Assembly (NCBI GenBank): GCA_002221725.1
Contig: NJFT01000354.1
Location: 1-27,058, forward strand
Source of the DNA: Scedosporium boydii
Taxonomy: Eukaryota > Ascomycota > Sordariomycetes > Microascales > Microascaceae
Length of the DNA stretch: 27,058 bases
Direction of reading: 5' to 3'
Made by a program: the position numbers and the translations under genes. Within the stretch, counting starts at the first letter, position 1, and each line of letters starts with the position of its first letter. The notes below the pieces were generated by a model that was not told where the DNA came from, did no database searches, and worked only from the letters and a program-made list of their open reading frames with translations. Positions 10,044 to 22,248 of this stretch are shown here, one piece after another.

Positions 10044-12449
10044 ATGGCAGAAACATCCTCTCCAGACCTCAGCGCGAGCCATGTGCTGCATCATCCTCCT
10101 CAAATATTCGAGCCAGATGAACTCCCCTATCGCTCGCTGATGAGGGCCAATTCCTCTGCATCCCTCGCCGGCTCTTTTCGCCGAATGTCATGGAGCATGG
10201 GCCCCGAAGATGAAGATATTCCCCCCCTTCCCCGGAGTCCTTGGCCCGCAGAATCCCCCGAAGATCGCCGTCGACACCTGGCCGACGAGCGACGCGTCTC
10301 CCAGATCCTTGCCGATCCGCAGATGAGGAGCATGATGCTCCTCGGAAAGGAAAGCAGCAAGTATCAGTGGAGCAAATACTGGAAATCTGAAGCCGAGCTC
10401 AAAACCCTGCGCAAGCCTATGTAAGTGAGCCGCTGGCCACTCCCCCATCATTCCAGCTAAGCTTGCAACGCGCCGTTGAGCTGACATTACCTGGCTTCCG
10501 TCAAAGACGCAAGTACTATGAGCGCGTGAATGACCTGATACGTCAGTACATGTACATCGACGCGTTACTAGATTCATCCATTCACCATGAGCTGCTGAAT
10601 GAGTATTCTGCGCGTTTGGACGCCTCCGCCTTCCGCGCAGTTGAAGTGCCCCAGACTATTCATGAGGAAGCTTCCTCCACTCACTCGTCAACAGCCGTAA
10701 TGTCTAGTCAGGAAGGAACTTCGGAATCGCCTCCGGCCGATGTGACGAGCCAGCCTGGTAAAAAGAAGCCTGTGAAGCGAACGGCGAAAGATATCCTTCG
10801 CGTTTCTGAAACTACCCCCCTTCTAGCCCGGGATGAGGAGGAGGCTGGAGCCGAATCCAACCCCGTAAAGCCCTACGCCCCGTGGCTGGAGGACGCTGAA
10901 CTAGATCATGACGATCCCATAGTCACCATTGCAATCTACGTCAACACCATCGCCAACGTTATTCTACTAGTTGCCAAGGTCATCGTTGTCGCGTCGGTTC
11001 CTTCCATGTCTGTCTTGGCGAGCTTGGTCGATGCCGTTCTGGATTTCTTGAGCACCGCCATTGTATGGACGACGACTAGTCTAATCTCTGCAAGTCAGAC
11101 CGATCAGTTTCGGTACCCCGTTGGAAGGCGCAAGTAAGCGACAAAACATACCCTATTCCTGCGACACGTCCCGATCCTGCTCTGCCCCATGCCACGTCCG
11201 GTGCTGATATAGCTCGCAGATTGGAACCCGTGGGGATCCTAGTCTTTTCCGTCATCATGGTCACTTGTTTTACTCAGGTTGCCTTGGAGTCCATCCAACG
11301 CCTACTATCATCCAACCATGAAATCCTTGAGCTGTAAGCGGCCCCCCCCCTTTTTCTTTCCCCCTGTTGCTGGCGACCATCGATGTACCTTGTGTTCTTC
11401 TGCCTTGCTAACTCCGCCCCCTTTACAGAGGACTCCCCGCCCTCCTCGTCATGCTTAGCACCGTGGTCATAAAGGGGGCTGTCTGGTTGTGGTGCCGTGT
11501 CATCAAGAACTCCAGCGTCCGCGCTCTGTAGGTCTCCCCGAGTTGTTTCGTTGTGTCTATAATGTGTCGTTTTAACTAACAAGCTGCTAGAGCCGATGAC
11601 GCGTTAACCGATGTAATATTCAACACGGGGTCGATCCTCTTCCCTATCGGTCAGTCCTCCATCCTCCATCCTCCAATAAGACTAGCTTGTTCTTTTCCCG
11701 CCCTCTTTCCCGCAGCGCATTGCTTGCTAAACAACTTCACAGTCGGTTTCTACGCCCGAATATGGTGGCTCGATTCCTTTGGCGGTCTTGTCCTCTCCCT
11801 GGTTGTCATGGCCACCTGGACTGTTACGTCCATGCATCACATGCGCAACCTGACGGGCTTCTCGGCCCAACCGGATGAGCGTAACATTCGTAAGTTAACC
11901 GCCAAGGTCATCTGCCCTTGGGAAATGAAGAAGAATGAGAAAATGCGCTTGCCAAGGTGCCCCCCAATGCTGGCTGCTAACTAAGAGGGCCATATGACGC
12001 TAGTTCTCTATCTTACCATGAGGTTTGCTACCGCGATAAAGCAGATCCAGAATCTAAGAGCCTATCACGCCGGTGATAGATTGTTTGTAGAGGTTTGTTT
12101 TGCTCTGCCTTTCTCTCGATATGCTGGGCCACCGGCTCTTGCTCCTCTTGCACGGAGCGAGTCCTCCTCGTGATCAGTCAACGTGTGGAAGGAGAGATAT
12201 ACTGACGAATGGTGCGCTATACAGGTCGACATTATTCTCGAGGCGAATACGCCACTCAAGGATAGCCACGATCTAAGGTAAGATTCCGTTTCTACTCGTG
12301 TTGGATTCTGTTGAGTGTGTTCCGCGGACTAATACGCCTTCTCCAGTGAGGTCCTGACGTATTTCCTCGAGAGCGTTCCTATTGTGGACCGAGCATTCGT
12401 TCATGTCGACTACGATAGTTACAATGTCCCGACGCATGTGTCTCAGTGA
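10044..12449 (+). CDS. Cation diffusion facilitator (CDF) metal transporter, Mn-CDF-like, 555 aa, 9 exons
   Basis: Exons: 10044-10420, 10507-11133, 11220-11333, 11429-11527, 11591-11649, 11743-11889, 12004-12092, 12225-12277, 12347-12449. All introns are GT-AG and the phases agree (1668 nt). The start has good context (GCCATGG). A long cytosolic N-terminus includes YYERVNDLIRQYMYIDALLD. Six hydrophobic segments begin at about residue 264. DAVLD (301-305) in segment 2 and DALTD (409-413) in segment 5 are the two DxxxD metal sites; Asp rather than His at the second site favours the Mn-type CDF branch over the Zn-type. The C-terminal cytosolic dimerisation domain holds ILLYLTMRFATAIKQIQ and ends in SVPIVDRAFVHVDY, typical of the family. 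CDF proteins are proton-coupled exporters moving divalent metals from cytosol into an organelle or out of the cell. Compartment and metal cannot be read from sequence; Mn is the best guess. The gene converges on stt4. Confidence 0.95.
11651..11671. repeat. 7-bp tandem repeat (TCCTCCA-type, three copies) in a CDF intron
   Basis: Three copies of a TCCTCCA unit lie just after the donor GTCAGT of the fifth CDF intron (11650-11742). It is a pyrimidine-rich microsatellite with no coding effect. Confidence 0.7.
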
Positions 12450-12695
12450 AACTGAGTAGTTGGTGGGCGGGTGGTGTTGACGCGAAAAGCTGTAAGAAAG
12501 ATAAATGAATTGGACAGACCGAAGAGTGCGTATAAATTAGATACAGTAGAAAGGTTTAAAATAGTGTAAGAATAGATAATCATGGCTCACGACAGTGGCC
12601 CTCAACAATCCACGAATTGGTTGGTCAAGTACCTCCTCCTAGTACAACTTGAACAAGCGGCCGGGGCGCGTTGCCGACGAAGGCACACCCGCAAA
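12450..12695. other. Convergent intergenic region (CDF gene / stt4)
   Basis: Only 246 bases separate the stop codons of two convergent genes, so their 3' UTRs probably meet or overlap. The plus strand carries AGATAAATGAA shortly after the CDF stop, a plausible AT-rich 3'-end element. No RNA gene or strong terminator hairpin is visible. Confidence 0.6.
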
Positions 12696-14567
12696 TTAGT
12701 ATGGAATGCCGTTCGTCAAAAGCTGGAACTGATCATACATGCTCGTGGAGTAGCTCGCATAGCTCTTCCTGATAAGATCCTTCATAAAGTCCGCCGCCTC
12801 CCTCTCCGACTTCTCCAAGACGAACCTTTCCCTGAAGTGCTTCACGCTCTCCGGCTTGAAGCAAGGAAGGCCGCTGTCCATCATCAAGAGGACGATCTGG
12901 GCGAGCTTCTCGCAGTACTGCCGGCTGGCGAGGAACGCTTTAACGCAGAGCTCCTCGAACCACTTGAAAGATTGGTGCTCGGTGTTTCCGCCCATGACAG
13001 CCACCATCTCGGTTGTGAGTTTGAAGGGGGCGCGCTCGAAACGGATGCCACCGGGAGCAATATCGAAACAGAAGCCAAAATCGATGTGGATGATATGGCC
13101 GGCATCGTCAATCATGATGTTTCCGTTGTGGCGGTCTTTGAACTGGAGGAGGAACGAGATGACGGAATACGCAGCCATACTCTTGACGAAATTGTTGCGG
13201 GCCTTTTGGAACCGAAGAGAGTCTTCATTGCCGTATTTGGAAATGAAATAATCATAGAGCCCGTTGACAGCCTCGCGGCCGAGCATGTCTCGAGAAATCG
13301 AATTCGGGAGCACGTCGATGACGCCGCAGCCTGGTGCTGTAGCCGTGACTCGGTAAGGGAATACATACACGTCCAATCCAACGGTATGGAAAATGCCCCG
13401 GAAAGCCGCAATCATTTGCAGGGCGAGGACGTCCTGGCGACAGTCATCGCCCACTTTGAAAATAGCCGATTGCCACACTTCAATCGAGGTCTCTTCGGGC
13501 TCTTGAGATTTCTTACCGGCATCGTCGATTAGTTCAGGCGACTCATCGGCAGTGATCCTGCTCTTCTTGATCCTGAAAGTGGCAAGATAGGGCGCCTTTG
13601 CGTGACTCTGGAGGGGCTTTCCCGACTTGCGATCGATACCGATGACGACACCGTCTGGATTGCTAGGAAGATATACTCCAACCTCAACTTTGATTTTGCG
13701 GAGCTCTTCCTCGATTTTCAGCTTCTTCTCTGGCTTCGACTTCTTAATAAGAGGCTTCAGTTTCCCAGAGATACCCGTCACTTCATCGAAGAAGGAAAAC
13801 TCTCGCTCAAAGAAGTTCCGGTCGGTCGGGCTAAAGCTCGTCACCATTTTCTTCATTACACTATCCAGCGTTGGCTTGATGGCATCCTCCTATTGTGAGG
13901 TTGGTAAGTATCGGCTTAATGGGAAAAGGCGGAAAGAAAATGAGGGAAAGAAAATGAGGGAAACAACTTACAATCTGCGCATCGTCATCTTTGTAGGAAT
14001 TAGCTTTCATATTCCAGATGATTTGGTGAGCGAAGAGCTGAGAAAACTGTGCGGTCTCAAGAATGAAGCGTTCCACATATCCCAGGGCATCATATCGGAG
14101 AGTCTGGACGATCTGAGGGACGTAGAAGAACGTCACATCAACAGAGTGAGACTCCAGCGCCCGCATGGCATACTGGATGATGAAAGGGTGGTTCTGGTAG
14201 CTCGGCATGAATAATGTGATTGCAGTGACTGGATTTACGGGTGCCCAGTACAGGAGGTGCTGTTGCGTACGTGAATTAGTGATCGAGGCCCAACTCACAG
14301 CGAAAAAGATGCAGGTTGAGTACATACCTTGAGCTGAAGGAAGGTTACATCGTCAGGAAGGAGGCCACCCAGAATGATCGGGAGCGCTTCAGGCTCATCG
14401 ATGGCCCGGGACGGTACATTAAGTAGAAGCCATCTGATCTGGGTTTGAAGTCTAGGGAATGGGAATCGTGTGGATAACTCGATTGCGATTGATGGGCCTT
14501 CCATCCAGGCGGTACGGACGAGTTGCAATAGTGCGGACTGGGCGAACGCCAGTGTTAGCGGGCTCAC

Positions 14568-14601
<34 letters not shown>

Positions 14602-17600
14602 AGAACGTAAAAAAGAGCTCGCAAATATGAAGAGACAAACCTCGAGAGCGCTCTTGGACATGCTAGTCCCGAAGGACTGGGATCGGGCGGCCTCATTCAT
14701 TGGGTCCAACCAGACGCCCAACCGCGCCTGCTCATTCTCGAGTAGGATGGTAAGAAGTTGCTCCTTTGCCTGCAGGGACTTGATGCTGCCAACGGCATGA
14801 GCGCCAATATATGAAACAAGCTTAAGTGCACTGAGAACGTCGGTGAGAAGTCGTAGTTCCGTCTTGACCTGGAGCATATTATTTCCGAACGAGTATCGCG
14901 GCGATAGCTTGAACCAACTCAGGCCTGCGGATAAAATCTTATCCTTGAGACGCCACTCGGCAATCGCGCCCATGTTCGTGCAAGCACGGAGGACCCGTAG
15001 GCCAAGAAGCAAAATCTCAAGGCGAATCTTGCGAGCCAGCGGATGGGGCGTCGAGGCCTGGACGGCATCAAGAGTGACGTCGATGAGACGGAGAAAGATC
15101 TTCTGGACATTTGGGCTACCCAAATGCGTGGCATTGAAGTGGCTCCCAAGGAACAGGATCAGCCATGCATGGGGGGATAGGAGGTTGTGCACAAGCTGTT
15201 TCCGTTTAGCGACAGCTTCGAGATCGCTTGGGCTAAACTCCTTTTTAACAGTGAAGGGATCGGGATGACTGTGAAACGGGCTTCTTAGCACTTATTAACC
15301 GGCAGTAGTTAGAAACAACCGGGGATTGGCGTGTAGACTCACTTCAATGCAATACTAAATAAGCCGAGGCGGCGCTGAATGGTAAGCTCCCACTGTTGGG
15401 CAATCTCGGCAAGAAGCCGGGGTTCCAGGCGCGGGTTTTCATTAATAACCCCCAACCACAGCGAGGCGCCTAGCTTGATTGACTGTTTGGTAAACATGGC
15501 AAACGGAATGGAGACAAGGTAGTGAACGACGGCAGACTCGTCACGCGTGCTTCTGCAAAGAAGAGCAGCTGCTCTGCGTAGGATAGCTCGGACCTCTTCC
15601 AGCGGGGTCCCCTTCTTGCTAAGAAGGCGAGCCTCGACGTGGGCTAAGGCCGTCGCAGCATTGGCGCTTTCATGGGAGAGAGACTGCGCAAACGAAGTTC
15701 GCCTGTTGATATGCATAAAGCTCATTAACTCCATGCCTCGGTCCGGCAACGTCTCGCCATATCTATATTCTTGACGGGTCGTGTACTGGGCGATGAAGTC
15801 CGACGCGGCATTGGCCTTGTAGTTTCCGTTTGGCTCAATAGACTGTAGTCGGTGGTCCGTGGCGGGGATGAAAGAACCAAGCTCTACGGCGAACGATCTT
15901 CCGAATGAAGTGTGACCGTATGCACCCTCATCGTAATATTCGGAGAGGTACGTTTGCAAAAGGCCCTTGACATCGAGAGGGGCGAGGTTAATAGCGGCAG
16001 AGACCCAGGCCTTGGCTTTGTAGGTGAGAATATTGAGAGTGCGCCTTCGATAATCGTAGTCATGGGAAAGCTCGACCGTGACATTGCCAAGACGCGAGGT
16101 GAATGTCGACTGCGGTTCATATAAATCAGTTTCTTCCTCGAGGCAGCTCGTCCACATGAGCGTCAGCAGTTCGAGAAGCGCGAAGAGAGACGACCTGTGG
16201 CAAAGAGCAGACGGCACATCGCGCAAAATTCGGTCGGCACAAGCCAACGCTGCTTGCTGGACACGCTCGATCCGGTGACAGCAACTGCAGAATATCGAAG
16301 CCAACTGCAGTGCGACATACTGAGAAGTGAATGCGGTATCCTTTCCGGCCATTGTCTTGTCGAGATACTTATCAACAACGGCAGCAGCAAGGGCCTCCAT
16401 CGTGCTGCTCACTGCACCCCCGCGCATGCTAGGCTCGAGGAAGTAGGAGAGCGCCTTGGTGCAATCACCGGCATCGGCCCGGAGACTTTCAACCAGGTAG
16501 GCGGCCTGCAAAAAGATCACCTTTCGGTAGCTCAAGCTGCGGATATCGGATGATCTCGAGGGCAAGAGCTCGCCAAGATGCTTCTTTTGCATTGCCTCAC
16601 GTTCAGAGGACATCCCTCTACGAAGAACAGTATTGAGTTCAATATCACTCTCCACCTGTTCCCCTCGCTGCTCGGCAACAAGAGGAGGAGAGTGCACGGC
16701 CATTATGCGTAGTTCGTTGATCCATTTTTCTCCCAATTCGCTTGAAGGAAGGAACCCATGGACAACAATATTAAACCAAGCATCACGAAGCATCGAGTGA
16801 GATTCATCCTCGGTGATGGCATCGACGGACATATCGTTAGAAGCCATGAAAACAGCCAAAGGCCGAAGGAGCTGGGCAATGTCGTGAGCGGCTAGCTGCA
16901 CATCAGAGTCCTTGGTGGGACTGGATTGCTGGACATCTCCCACAGAAATAATGGAGTCGAGGAGGTGCTCCCAGTAAGTATCAAAGAGGGGAGAGTCAGG
17001 TCGAAGGTTGGCCGATATGTAGCAGCGGGCTTTCATAACCTTTCATGTCGTTAGCGGAAAGGGAAGAAAAGACACAAGGGGATGAACCTCGGCCAGGAAC
17101 GATGCTTACTGCGGTCAAGAGCGATTCTTTATTTTCAGCAACCGCAATGCGGCAGATCCTCGTGTACATCTTCAAGAGGGACCGGAACTCAAGTTGGCCG
17201 CCCCTTAGGGACAGTGCTGCAGCCCCCGTGATAATCTGTGCATTGACGCTGCTGTTTACCTTGCCTATCTTTTGGAGCAGCATCGAAAGGGCCAGGGCTA
17301 TGATCTTCTCGTCCCCAGACGCTTCGGCTATACCGCAGATTGCCTGAACAACATTGCCATATGCAACAGCCGTATGTTCCTCCCCGTCTAGGCGGAGGGA
17401 GATGGAACTACCAGTGGAGTGACGGCCGGCGTAAACGGGCACACTCGGACTGTCTGTCGACAAGTCGCCATTGGCACCATTGACGCCATTGACGGCACGA
17501 TTCGACCCGGGGCTGAGTACGTTGCCAAGAGTGTACAGAGTAGTGATGATGGCGTCGTTGGACAATAATCGCAAGATAGATGCAAGGCAGTTGGATGCCG

Positions 17601-18998
17601 TCGCCACAGTTGCTGAATTAGAGGCAGATTGGACGATGAACCTCGGCAGAAGACGGCTTACAGTCGAAGCAAGCATGGGCGAAATCCTGCACACCAAGGT
17701 CAGACTCTTCAGTACCGCCGTAGCTAGGGCTTCGTCGGCCATCTGAACAGGGTCAACAAGGACATCTTCCAGCCAAGACATGAGGATGTCGATGTCGGCG
17801 GCTTCGGCATTGAGGGCAGCGCAACAAACATAGCCCATGAGGGATGCCGCTTTTACGGCGAAAGCCATCTTCTGCTGCCACGAGGAGGCGAGCTGCTGGT
17901 CAAAGTCCGCAGAGGCCTCGAGGAAATTCATTTGATCAACGACAAGGTTGGCGTACCATTCCACGGATCTAAAGTCAGCTTCCGAGCTCTTGGAGGACAT
18001 GGGTCTTAGCCGACCTTCACCGGAAATGAGAAGGTCAAGAACATTAGATTGCCGCAAATTCTTCGCGTCGACAACCAAGAGAGAGGTAGCCGAAACCACC
18101 AACCAGGAAAAGCTACGTTGCAACAGCATGGCGCCGAGAGGCCGACCGGTTCCGGCGTAATGACGGAGGTGATGCCTCCATTCCTTGGACTGACGTTCAT
18201 TCGGGTGTGTATTTCTCAGAGTCGAGAAGGCGGTCTCAACAGCTAAGAGGAAAGACTCGGAAAGTATATCCCGAAGCCTCTTAACCAAAGAGAGCCTCCC
18301 CCCAGCCCTCCAGAAGTCGACTTGCGCGGAAGCTGCATCCATAAAACCAAGCAAAGCAACGGCAATAGTCGCAGTTCTAATAGCATCTTCGACGCTCGAC
18401 GTTTCTACGTCTTCAGCCTGGCGCGACACAATATTCCCAGCGGCGACTCCGCAAGCATTAACAAATGCCCAGATACTCTCTGCCACCTTCTCTTCGAGAT
18501 CCTCGTAGCTGTTCCCTAGCACTAGGAGAGCAGCCGTTGTATGGAAAGCGAGGGCCTCCGTCGGCGATGGCTCAATGTTTCGAAAGTACGGCGAAGGGAC
18601 GAACGAATGCGCATGAGCTTCGAGGATGTAGGGAGCAAGTTGATGAACGAGTCGCTGGGCATTTTGGGCATTCCGGATGCTAGGTGCAGCTTTGCACAGG
18701 GCTAGCAGGACTTCAAACTCGCGAATGGTCTTATTAGACAATAGTATTAGTAAATTAACTGCCTATTCTACGAACAACAGTGAAACCCAAAAAAAGGGGG
18801 GGCTACGAGTGTTCATCATACCATGGGAATACGTGTTGCGGCGGCAGGGTGCCCATTGGTATAATCACGGCTCCTGAGACCCGTATGGCAGGCTTTACAG
18901 AGCCGGTCAAAGTCAGATCTGTCGAAGGACGAAGGAGAGCTGCCGGCGGAGAGCGAGGCTAGCTTTTGCAGCGCGCGCTGCCGAATATCTCTACCCAT
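12696..18998 (-). CDS. stt4: Phosphatidylinositol 4-kinase STT4 (PI4K type III alpha), 1942 aa, 7 exons
   Basis: Exons on the minus strand: 18998-18822, 18729-17110, 17039-15343, 15283-14641, 14537-14328, 14259-13972, 13889-12696. Every intron is GT-AG and in phase (5829 nt). The start has strong context (ACAATGG) and is the first Met after an in-frame TGA. Yeast Stt4 is about 1900 aa, so this copy looks full length. The N-terminal 1,300 or so residues are alpha-solenoid-like. Exons 5-6 encode the accessory helical (PIK) region, with LLYWAPVNPVTAITLF and YVPQIVQTLRYD. The last exon is the lipid kinase domain: IFKVGDDCRQDVLALQMI, catalytic loop DRHNGN (1797-1802) and HIDFGF (metal-binding Asp at 1815), ending QFQLLTNGIPY. 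Stt4 converts phosphatidylinositol to PI4P at the plasma membrane (in yeast with Efr3 and Ypp1), supporting PI(4,5)P2 synthesis, cell-wall integrity and actin organisation. It shares a 575-bp divergent upstream region with pre7. Confidence 0.98.
13931..13963. repeat. 14-bp tandem repeat, about 2.4 copies, in an stt4 intron
   Basis: The unit GGAAAGAAAATGAG is repeated perfectly and followed by GGAAA on the plus strand. On the transcript it forms a pyrimidine-rich tract directly after the donor GTAAGT of the sixth stt4 intron (13971-13890). Confidence 0.85.
14570..14599. repeat. Poly-A run (30 A) in an stt4 intron
   Basis: Thirty A on the plus strand are a 30-U tract in the fourth intron of stt4 (14640-14538), between the donor GTTTGT and the branch-like CGCTAAC. 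Exact length is uncertain because such runs are prone to sequencing slippage. It cannot shift the reading frame. Confidence 0.9.
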
Positions 18999-19573
18999 TG
19001 TATCGAGAGGGCCGAGTCGGGTGAGGAAACGGAAGACGAACGCGTATGCCAGTCAAAGGGGTTCGTCCGCGACCGATGAGGGCAAAGAACGGAGCTTCTC
19101 CCCAAAGTCCAACCCAAACTCTTCCAAAGCAACGGATAAGGCAAGGATAGGGTCGGAATTGCACCGTAAAGTCAAGTGCGGATCGACTTTCACGAATTCA
19201 AAAATTATGGATTCGATAAAGTGCGTTCTCTCGTCATCTTGAAATCGAACAATACGAAGTACGTCGTTGCCAAGACAGCGCAATCTCACCCAACAAAAAG
19301 TCTGCTTAGTCATCTGAAGCTACCCTCTACAGCTTTGTCCAATTGTCACTGCTGTTGCAATTAAGCAGGAAGCTCCTGCGCAAGGCTCCAGCTAGGACGC
19401 GTGCACTAATCATGCTGTCATCACAGAACAACTTCGATTGAAGCCTGCTAGCAGCCCACCGAATTTCAACCACCATCTTGTTCTCATCCCCAATTCCTCG
19501 ATTCGAATAACCGCGCGCTCTACATCCACGATATCCACTACAGACTTCAGTTGCTCCGGAGCACTCTGCAGCC
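18999..19573. promoter_or_regulatory. Divergent upstream region shared by stt4 and pre7
   Basis: These 575 bases separate the two start codons and must hold both promoters and leaders. I see no exact yeast-type proteasome element (GGTGGCAAA). One copy of the spacer motif, ATACGAAGTA, sits at 19252-19261, roughly in the middle. An upstream open frame of 86 codons (19313-19053, minus) lies in the stt4 leader, in the same frame as stt4, with its TGA 54 bases before the stt4 start. Confidence 0.6.
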
Positions 19574-20442
19574 ATGTTCAGCCAAAACCCCTTGATGAAT
19601 GGCCCAAACTATTCTTTCTCTGATACACCACATACTGCCCAAGGTAACTTCAGGGAGCATCGGTTCAGCCCGTAAGGCTTCCTCGTTTCGCCGTTTCACC
19701 ATCAGTATTGTTAATAGGCTCTAACCATGTTATTTTTTCTTCTTTTTTTCTTAGTTACTCTGACAACGGAGGATCTACTCTTGCGATTGCTGGCGATGAC
19801 TTCGTGATCGTGGCGGGCGACACCCGACATACCTCTGGATACTCCATCAACACTCGATGGGCGCCAAAGGTGTTCAAGATTGGCGGCACGACGGCGTCCC
19901 AGGACGATGCAACGATAGTTTTGTCTGTGGTAGGCTTCGCTGCCGACGGCGAAGCGCTCAAGGACCGTCTTGATGCCATCTGCAAAATGTACCGCTATCG
20001 TCACGGAAAGCCGATCTCTGTCAAGGCTTGCGCGCAACGCCTAGCAACTATCCTTTACCAGAAGAGGTTCTTCCCATACTACGCCCATGCCATCCTGGGT
20101 GGCATTGACGAGGATGGAACCGGAGCCGTCTACTCGTATGACCCGGTGGGAAGCTACGAGAGGGAGCAGTGCCGTGCCGGAGGTGCCGCAGGAAGCTTGA
20201 TTATGCCGTTCCTCGATAATCAAGTCAACTTCAAGAACCAGTTCATACCGGGAAGTGGCGAAGGACACGCTTTGAAGGAGAGGGAGCGAGTCGCACTCTC
20301 GAGGACCAAGGTCGAGAACTTGGTGAAGGATGCATTCGACGGCGCCGTAGAGCGCCATATTGAGGTTGGTGATGCTCTTCAGATGATGGTTATCACGAAG
20401 GAAGGTATTGAGGAGATCGTCGTCCCCTTGAAGAAGGATTAA
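19574..20442 (+). CDS. pre7: 20S proteasome subunit beta-6 (Pre7 / PSMB1 type), 261 aa, 2 exons
   Basis: Exons are 19574-19671 and 19755-20442. The 83-bp intron begins GTAAGG and ends CTCTAAC...TTAG; the split Pro codon rebuilds EHRFSPYSDNGG, which matches the conserved N-terminal region of this subunit. The total is 786 nt. The beta-type Ntn fold is recognisable: STLAIAGDDFVIVAGDTR (about 40-57), SVVGFAADGEALKDRL, FPYYAHAILGGIDEDGTG and YSYDPVGSYEREQCRAGG, then a C-terminal strand ending in EEIVVPLKKD. Beta-6 is a structural, non-proteolytic subunit of the inner rings, so the absence of a processed catalytic Thr is normal. The leader pyrimidines precede CAGCCATG. An AATAAA lies at 20711-20716, about 270 bases after the stop, as a possible polyadenylation signal. 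The gene is transcribed away from stt4. Confidence 0.97.
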
Positions 20443-22088
20443 GGGAGGGCAAATCGCTCGCATCCCTCTCTTGTACAACATACCCCGTCGTTTTGTGTCG
20501 GTTTAGCTAAATAGGAATTCATAAGTTCGCCATCTCGATTCTCTTGTCCCTGTGAAACCCAAACTGTGGTCTATACACTTGCAGTGGCATGTGCGGCCCG
20601 CCGGCTCATCTGCCCCAGCTACAGGGCATTGTTTGATGCCCTTGATAGCGAGTATGCCAACGCCTCCCTTATTTTGTAGGCGTTGTGTCTAATACACACG
20701 GAATGGAATGAATAAACCCGGTACCGTAGAACGCATGTAAAGCACGGCCCTTGGTCTAGTTTACATCCGGGCACCGCAGACCGGCCTAGTTCCCACGAAC
20801 AACCAGTCTCTTGGACTCTACCCCGATAGTCGTCGCCTCATTGAAGGGCAGGATTACATGAGGAGGAGCGAACAATCGATCCTACCCCATTCGAATGAAT
20901 ATTCCGCCGCAAATTGGGCACGGACTCCCAGCAACTCTTGGGGGTACCCCGATGATATTCCCATAACCAACTATTTTCTGGTCCTAGAGCAGGTCCTCCC
21001 TCGAAATACCTATTTCTATATCATATACGCGTCGGGCCTCGTGCGTACGAGCCAGGGCAATCTCTCCAAATATCCCATTCGAAGACACGAGTAACCTTTC
21101 GTGGGGTCTAGCCGCCAAACGACTCTATCCAGGGACTCTTTACCCTTTACGTCATGCTACATGCTCTCGTCGAATAGCGAACTTGGTTTTTGAGGGCCGG
21201 TTATCTACGCATACTCTGCCGACGAGGGCTCATCCCCCCGACCTAGAAGGGCGGCCTGGCCCAAGGCGCGATACTGTGCACGGTAATGATCTAGAATATC
21301 GCCCGCGAGCGTGGGGATTCGTGGGCAGAGAGATTGGTTGGGGGATTGTTACCAGCTCTTTTCGGTGCTTTCCAACGGTTTCGGCCGCCACGTCAGGTCG
21401 TCACGTCATCACGGCACATATTTCTGGAGGAGAGGAGAGGCATCCAGGGCCAAGCGGAGAAGTTTCATCATGCGCCAGCCCTGAGGACGAAGACTGGACT
21501 ATCCGACCACATGTGTTAGCCTGGGCAATGCGGGAAATGTACCACTGCCAAGAATTATTGCTCTATATCACGGTGTGGGATTTTAGTCTGTCAGAATACG
21601 TAAAGTAGCAAGACTTCTTTTCTAAAAGCCAAATATAGGTGGCGAGTAGACGATATATCGAAAACACTGTTGTAATGTAGTCTGGAGTGTCCGGAATTCT
21701 CGGGCGCGTCATCGTGTGTAGTATTACGTCGTGGGCACAGGACGTGGCCTGAAGACTGAGAGAAGTTCACTTTGATAAAAATTAACTTACGACCTGTCAG
21801 TGATCGACAACTGGTGTGTGTAAGAGTGAGGCAAAATATTTGCTAGATGTGGTGGCGGGCTTCCAACAATGGGACACCATCGACGCAGTGCGGACGGCTC
21901 ACGGGATACGGGTCTGCATTCGGAACATGATTCTTGGGAGTTTATACGGCACACGTGGCCCGTTTCGGGAGGAATGAAGATCGAGTGGCGGCGTTGGTGG
22001 TAAAATAAGGCGGGAGGAAAGCCGTTGGGAGGACGTTCAGGGTCCAGTTAATGCCTGGTGGATTCTTGATCATCGACAGTAGATCTTC
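20443..22088. other. pre7 3' flank and spacer; no gene recognised
   Basis: The first few hundred bases should hold the pre7 3' UTR. The rest has only short open frames, the longest being 21183-21608, which starts at TTG rather than ATG and has no recognisable composition. I see no transposon, RNA gene or repeat of note, and the TACTTCGTA motif is absent from this part. Confidence 0.4.
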
Positions 22089-22248
22089 AAGTCCAAGTAC
22101 GTCATTCACACAATTTCACGACGAATGCAACTTGCAAGTACGCACGATCTACGAAGTAAACGTTTAAATGTTAAGATTAGCTCAAGGTACACGCCACCGC
22201 CACCAGTCTCGTCCCATCAATCTGATGTATCATAGATGACTTGGTCGA

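Noticed and set aside
11716..11742. Treating these 27 bases as part of the CDF coding sequence
   Set aside because: The distal acceptor gives a better family-like join, so the main model excludes them. They are kept as a possible alternative splice form in the findings.
12582..13532. 316-codon open frame on the plus strand
   Set aside because: It is antisense to the stt4 kinase exon, which is unmistakable on the other strand. No independent evidence of coding.
21183..21608. 141-codon open frame in the right spacer
   Set aside because: The first codon is TTG and nothing in the translation is recognisable; length alone does not support a gene.
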